Assembly (NCBI GenBank): GCA_033675265.1
Contig: JAUJYZ010001058.1
Coordinates: 2,376,001 to 2,440,000 of the forward strand
Source: Actinostola sp. cb2023
Lineage: Eukaryota; Cnidaria; Anthozoa; Actiniaria; Actinostolidae
Length of the DNA: 64,000 nucleotides
Direction: 5' to 3'
Shown: piece after piece, positions 59,951 to 64,000 of the stretch
Position numbering within the stretch: the first letter of the stretch is position 1
Layout: each line of letters begins with the position of its first letter
Program-made: the position numbers and the translations under genes
Notes under the pieces: generated by a model
Seen by the model: only the letters and a program-made list of their open reading frames with translations
The model's database searches: none
Told to the model about the DNA's origin: nothing

Positions 59951-60221
59951 TTTTTTTTGAAATAGCTGTATAACGTAATATAACGATCATTGCGGCGAAG
60001 GATTAAACTAAGCTAACACTGAGACACAGACGTCTAATGGGTCATGGAGCTAGTTAGAGTACATGATGAGTCAAAATATTTAAATCATTATTTCTCCTTT
60101 GCTTTTTATTTCCATTCAGTTAATATCCCAGTTCTCGTTCATGGCTTCAATTTGTGGATAAAGTGGAACCTATGAAATGAAAACAAAGAGAGATTAGAAA
60201 GCAACATTGGTAGCTGTTTAG

Positions 60222-60478
60222 AGGTGGACGTTATGGGTAGGTTTAATAACAATAAATGTATGTGCTGGTTGGTGGCTCGGACAAAAAGACCCTGCATGGC
60301 CTTTACAGAGAGGTGGACGTTATGGTTAGGTTTGATAACAATAAATGTATGTGCTGGTTGGTGGCTCGGACAAAAAGACCCTGCATGGCCTTTACAGAGA
60401 GGTGGACGTTATGGTTAGGTTTGATAACAATAACTGATGTATGTGCTGGTTGGTGGCTCGGACAAAAAGACCCTGCAC
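60222..60478. repeat. 89-bp tandem repeat, three units
   Basis: AGGTGGACGTTATGG at 60222, 60311 and 60400. Each unit has GTATGTGCTGGTTGGTGGC and GACAAAAAGACCCTGCA. The last unit is cut by CACTGTAAAACC at 60476. Confidence 0.95.
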
Positions 60479-61340
60479 TGTAAAACCGGATTGGTTAAAA
60501 TTACCAAAAAAAAATGGTTACACAATGCATCTGAGGCAACCATTTCTTATTTGGTTATTTTAACCATTTATTTCTTGGTAGTTTTGACCAATTACCAATA
60601 GGTAGAATTCACATTTAGAAAATGGTTATATCAACCAGGTGAATTGGTAGTTTTAACCATTTATTTCTTGGTAGTTTTGACCAATTACCAATAGGTAGAA
60701 TTCACATTTAGAAAATGGTTATATCAACCAGGTGAATTGGTAGTATTAACCATTTATTTCTTGGTAGTTTTGACCAATTACCAATAGGTAGAATTCACAT
60801 TTAGAAAATGGTTATATCAACCAGGTGAATTGGTAGTTTTAACCAGTTATTTCTTGGTAGTTTTGACCAATTACCAATAGGTAGAATTCACATTTAGAAA
60901 ATGGTTATATCAACCAGGTAAATTGGTAGTTTTTAACCAAATCTGATGAGTCATTTCAATCTCTATTTAAAATTGTACCTATGATGCATCTGAGGTAATC
61001 AATTTATAATAGGTTAATCACGTTATTTCAACCATTTATTTTAGGTTAAATATAATTGGTTGAAATAAACAGTTTCTGCAAATGGTCATTTTAACCAAAT
61101 TTAACTCACAAATTTACTGTAATTAATTATTTGGAAACAATTATTACATCATATCATTTTCTCTAGCTATAGTAACTTTAAAAAATATTAATAAACACAA
61201 TATATTTTCTGCTGAAATATTTATTTGAAAATGGGTAGAATTTATAACCATTTTACCATTTTCCCAAATGGTCATTTTAACAAAATTACAAAGGTAAAAG
61301 TCACAAAACAAAATATATTTTTTTGCTGAAATATTCATTT
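60476..61340. mobile_element. Left part of a large ATTGGTT/AACCA-rich element with a 93-bp tandem array
   Basis: Begins CACTGTAAAACCGGATTGG. The 93-bp units start at 60646, 60739, 60832 and 60925, with TTGGTAGTTTTGACCAATTA and GGTTATATCAACCAGG. Similar short words (TTTTAACCA, AATGGTTA) continue to about 61340. No matching right terminus is seen within the window. Confidence 0.65.
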
Positions 61341-61536
61341 GAAAATGAGTTTTACTGATACTATATACTGCTACAAGCTACATGTACATGTACAGAATGC
61401 ATAGGCGGCTACACTAAAGACCATTGATTGATTGATCGATTGGTACACTGTGACTTGAACTGGGATAACTGCTCTCTGCCATCAACTGGAAACAATGTAA
61501 TAACAGCTGCATGAAGAATTACAAAAATAGCTTTCT

Positions 61537-62330
61537 GCAGAGCCAGTGGAATAACATGTTACTAATCCAAATTCAACTTTAGTTCAAAGCAATCAACCCA
61601 CATATAAACAATTCCAATTAATCAGCTGTGAGCACCAAGCAAGGCTGTCCATAAGAACAGCCTCAGCCAGGCATATACCAGAAGGCAAGGATCACTTGCC
61701 TTGATATAACGACGGCTCCTGATTTACAAGAATGTCTTATTGCGAGTGATAAGAAAATGGCCAAATCAGAATTACAAACTTACTGTAGTAAGAATAGCGT
61801 TCACCATGTTATTACACTGACTTCACATAAATATATGAATAACCTATTATTTGAATAAATAAATAAATTACAATTTATTGGGTAATAATCACGAGAATTA
61901 CAAAGTAATTTGCATCTAGGCCCATATTATAATATATATATAACATAAACTATAATTAGGTAATGATAATATAAAAATTGAAAATGAATGAAATAAGAAG
62001 TAGCAATAATTGTTATTAAGCCAGTGGAATTACATGTTGTTAATACAACTTGCAGATAAACACTCAGTATATTTTCAATTGACACACACACAAAAACAAT
62101 CTCAAAGAACAGATGTGAGCACCAAGCAAGGCTGTCCATAAGACAACCTCAGCCAGGCATATACCAGAAGGCAAGGATCACTTGCCTTGATATAACGACG
62201 GCTCCTCCTGATCGACAAGAATGTCATATATTGCGAGTGAAAACAAATTAATGGCCAAATCACTGATCAGATTCATATTGTAAGAATAACTTCCATGTTT
62301 TTACACTGGCTTCTCAGGAATATAATGTAT
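61537..62330. repeat. About 310-bp direct duplication
   Basis: GAGCACCAAGCAAGGCTGTC, GGCATATACCAGAAGGCAAG and GATATAACGACGGCTCCT occur in order at about 61628-61720 and 62116-62208. Weaker similarity extends from CCAGTGGAAT (61543 and 62020) to TTACACTG (about 61813 and 62301). Confidence 0.9.
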
Positions 62331-62459
62331 AATCAGTACATGTATTAGCATCCATCAAGTTTTGTTACAGAGGCTGATAAAGGTATAAGGTAAAGAATGA
62401 ATCAAGGTTTCGTTTATATAGGTTAAGTTAACTTATCACGAGGAATATAAGGGCTTAAA

Positions 62460-62625
62460 TAGACTGCAAAACAGCTCCTAATTCTTCGCTAAACACTGTG
62501 GACAACAGTTGAAGTTCGTTCGAGTCGTTGGGGCCACAAGAGAATACATATGATTCGTTTTCTCGCGGCCCCAACGACTCGTTCAAACTTCAACTCTTCT
62601 CGAAGTTTTGCAGTCTACACGAGTA
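62460..62625. repeat. Hairpin repeat
   Basis: TAGACTGCAAAAC, CAGTTGAAGTT and GAGTCGTTGGGGCC at the left. GGCCCCAACGACTC, AACTTCAACT and GTTTTGCAGTCTA at the right. Confidence 0.85.
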
Positions 62626-63409
62626 GTCAACTGATCTTACCTCGCAAACGAAGTGTAATTCCTTGTTCCTCGCTTCAGGTTTTGGCCGTAATCATATCCT
62701 AACACATACATGAACTGTTCCACAACAATTCCAGGGCATTTCATAGTAGAAATGGTCGATTATTTCACTAAATAAAGTCACTTATTCTGTCTTGCAACCG
62801 TTCAACGTGAAACAGAATGGCGGTGTGAATCTTTGCCCGCCTAAAATTCAAATTAGACATTGCTAGCCAATCACAGTGAAGCTCTACACGACAGCTTTCC
62901 AAATAAGGTAAATCCTTTAATCCTTTAATCCTTTTAAAATCAATAAGATTCATTTGGCCGAGTAACACGAGTTTTAAAATGACAATATTATTGTTCGCAA
63001 GTTCAATTCTGGATATTTTACCATTCTAGAAATATTATTTGATTACCATTATATTTTACAGATATGTTTAGGTAAAGCTGAGGACAATCTCAATAGGATC
63101 GTAAACTATAACTGATTCAACAAGACACTTATGGAATGTTTGTTATTTACATGTATATTATACAAAGGTATTCTCAATCTGAATATAAATGTGAAGCTCA
63201 TGCAAGGGAGCACGTTAAAATGTTGCATGTTTGTCAGTCGTGGTTTTCGTCGAAAATATCGAACGTTTTAAAAAGTCTATTCAGGGTTGACTCCGGAAAT
63301 TCCAAATAAATGCCATTAGTGTATGCACCATTCATATTGGTACTTTTTAATGTAACACATTGATTCTTGGTTGAAATATAAGAATGGGTATGTTAAAAGT
63401 GCCACTGAT

Positions 63410-64000
63410 TTCTGAATAATTGGGTTTAAATATTTGGACCATTTGATATTGGGGCCGGTACTTTCAACCAATTTATCTTGGTTGAAACATCTACCATTTC
63501 ATCATTGGTTATAGTAACCAATTGAAATGGGTATGCTTAATATACCATTTAATAATTGGTTATATTTGGACCATTTGTTATTGGTACTTTCAACCAATTT
63601 ATCTTGGTTGAAACATCTACCATTTCTTGGTTATAGTAACCAATTAAAATGGGTATGCTTAATATACCATTTAATAATTGGTTATATTTGGACCATTTGA
63701 TATTGGTACTTTCAACCAATTTATCTTGGTTGAAACATCTACCATTTCATCATTGGTTATAGTAACCAATTAAAATGGGTATGCTTAATATACCATTTAA
63801 TAATTGGTTATATTTGGACCATTTGTTATTGGTACTTTCAACCAATTTATCTTGGTTGAAATATCTACCATTTCATCATTGGTTATAGTAACCAATTAAA
63901 ATGGGTATGCTTAATATACCATTTAATAATTGGTTATATTTGGACCATTTGTTATTGGTACTTTCAACCAATTTATCTTGGTTGAAATATCTACCATTTA
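63410..64000. repeat. 126-bp tandem array of AACCAAT/ATTGGTT words at the window edge
   Basis: GGTACTTTCAACC at 63457, 63591, 63705, 63831 and 63957 (spacing 134, 114, 126, 126). Each unit has ATCTTGGTTGAAA, TTGGTTATAGTAACCAATT and TTAATAATTGGTTATATTTGG. The array runs off the end of the window. Confidence 0.93.

Overview
The window is animal nuclear DNA: AT-rich, with GT-AG introns, abundant microsatellites and minisatellites, and very many short inverted-repeat (MITE/foldback) transposons. The repeat vocabulary (for example TIRs containing CCAGGGCCCTCTCTTCTCGC or TAGCCTGCGTAGC), the style of an intronless class A GPCR and a secreted sushi-plus-repeat protein suggest an anthozoan cnidarian (coral or sea anemone). 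That assignment is inference at moderate confidence. There are no operons, CRISPR arrays or bacterial signals.

Three protein-coding genes can be supported. (1) 6497-15852, plus strand: a complete nine-exon gene for an alpha-dioxygenase-type haem peroxidase. Every exon joins in phase to give about 610 residues, with the distal His, the catalytic Tyr-x-x-His and the fatty-acid carboxylate-binding residues in place. (2) 24733-30762, plus strand: a four-exon secreted protein of about 1,097 residues, made of a signal peptide, a six-cysteine sushi-like module and a long cysteine-free tail with a nearly perfect 120-bp coding tandem array. (3) 34666-35817, minus strand: an intronless 383-residue rhodopsin-class GPCR with NRF in place of DRY. 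A short THAP-like exon remnant (7744-7798, minus strand) sits inside an inverted repeat and is probably transposon debris.

Layout. 1-6400 is non-coding with several MITEs. 6400-16035 is the alpha-dioxygenase gene; nearly every intron holds a microsatellite or foldback element. 16059-24000 is mobile-element territory, with a hAT-like G-tract MITE, a Mutator-like element with a 9-bp target duplication, and a 67-bp satellite. 23973-24700 is an 85-bp minisatellite that runs into the secreted-protein gene and resembles its signal-peptide codons. 30.8-34.6 kb is non-coding and ends in a 1-kb, roughly 22-bp-period minisatellite just beyond the GPCR stop codon. 36-64 kb has no convincing host gene. 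It holds a 3.46-kb element with 1-kb terminal inverted repeats and TTAA duplications, a 1.03-kb pure CTAT array, a 2.06-kb element with a TTTGC duplication, a 1.1-kb Mutator-like element with a 10-bp duplication, nested foldbacks at 56.8-58.1 kb, and ATTGGTT/AACCAAT-rich arrays at the right edge.

The three genes show no obvious functional link. The alpha-dioxygenase would make 2-hydroperoxy fatty acids (oxylipins), the secreted protein looks like an extracellular or matrix protein, and the GPCR is an orphan. The most interesting signals are the complete animal alpha-dioxygenase gene, the sequence relationship between a minisatellite and a signal-peptide exon, the homogenised coding VNTR, and several transposon families with readable target-site duplications, one with its empty site preserved nearby.
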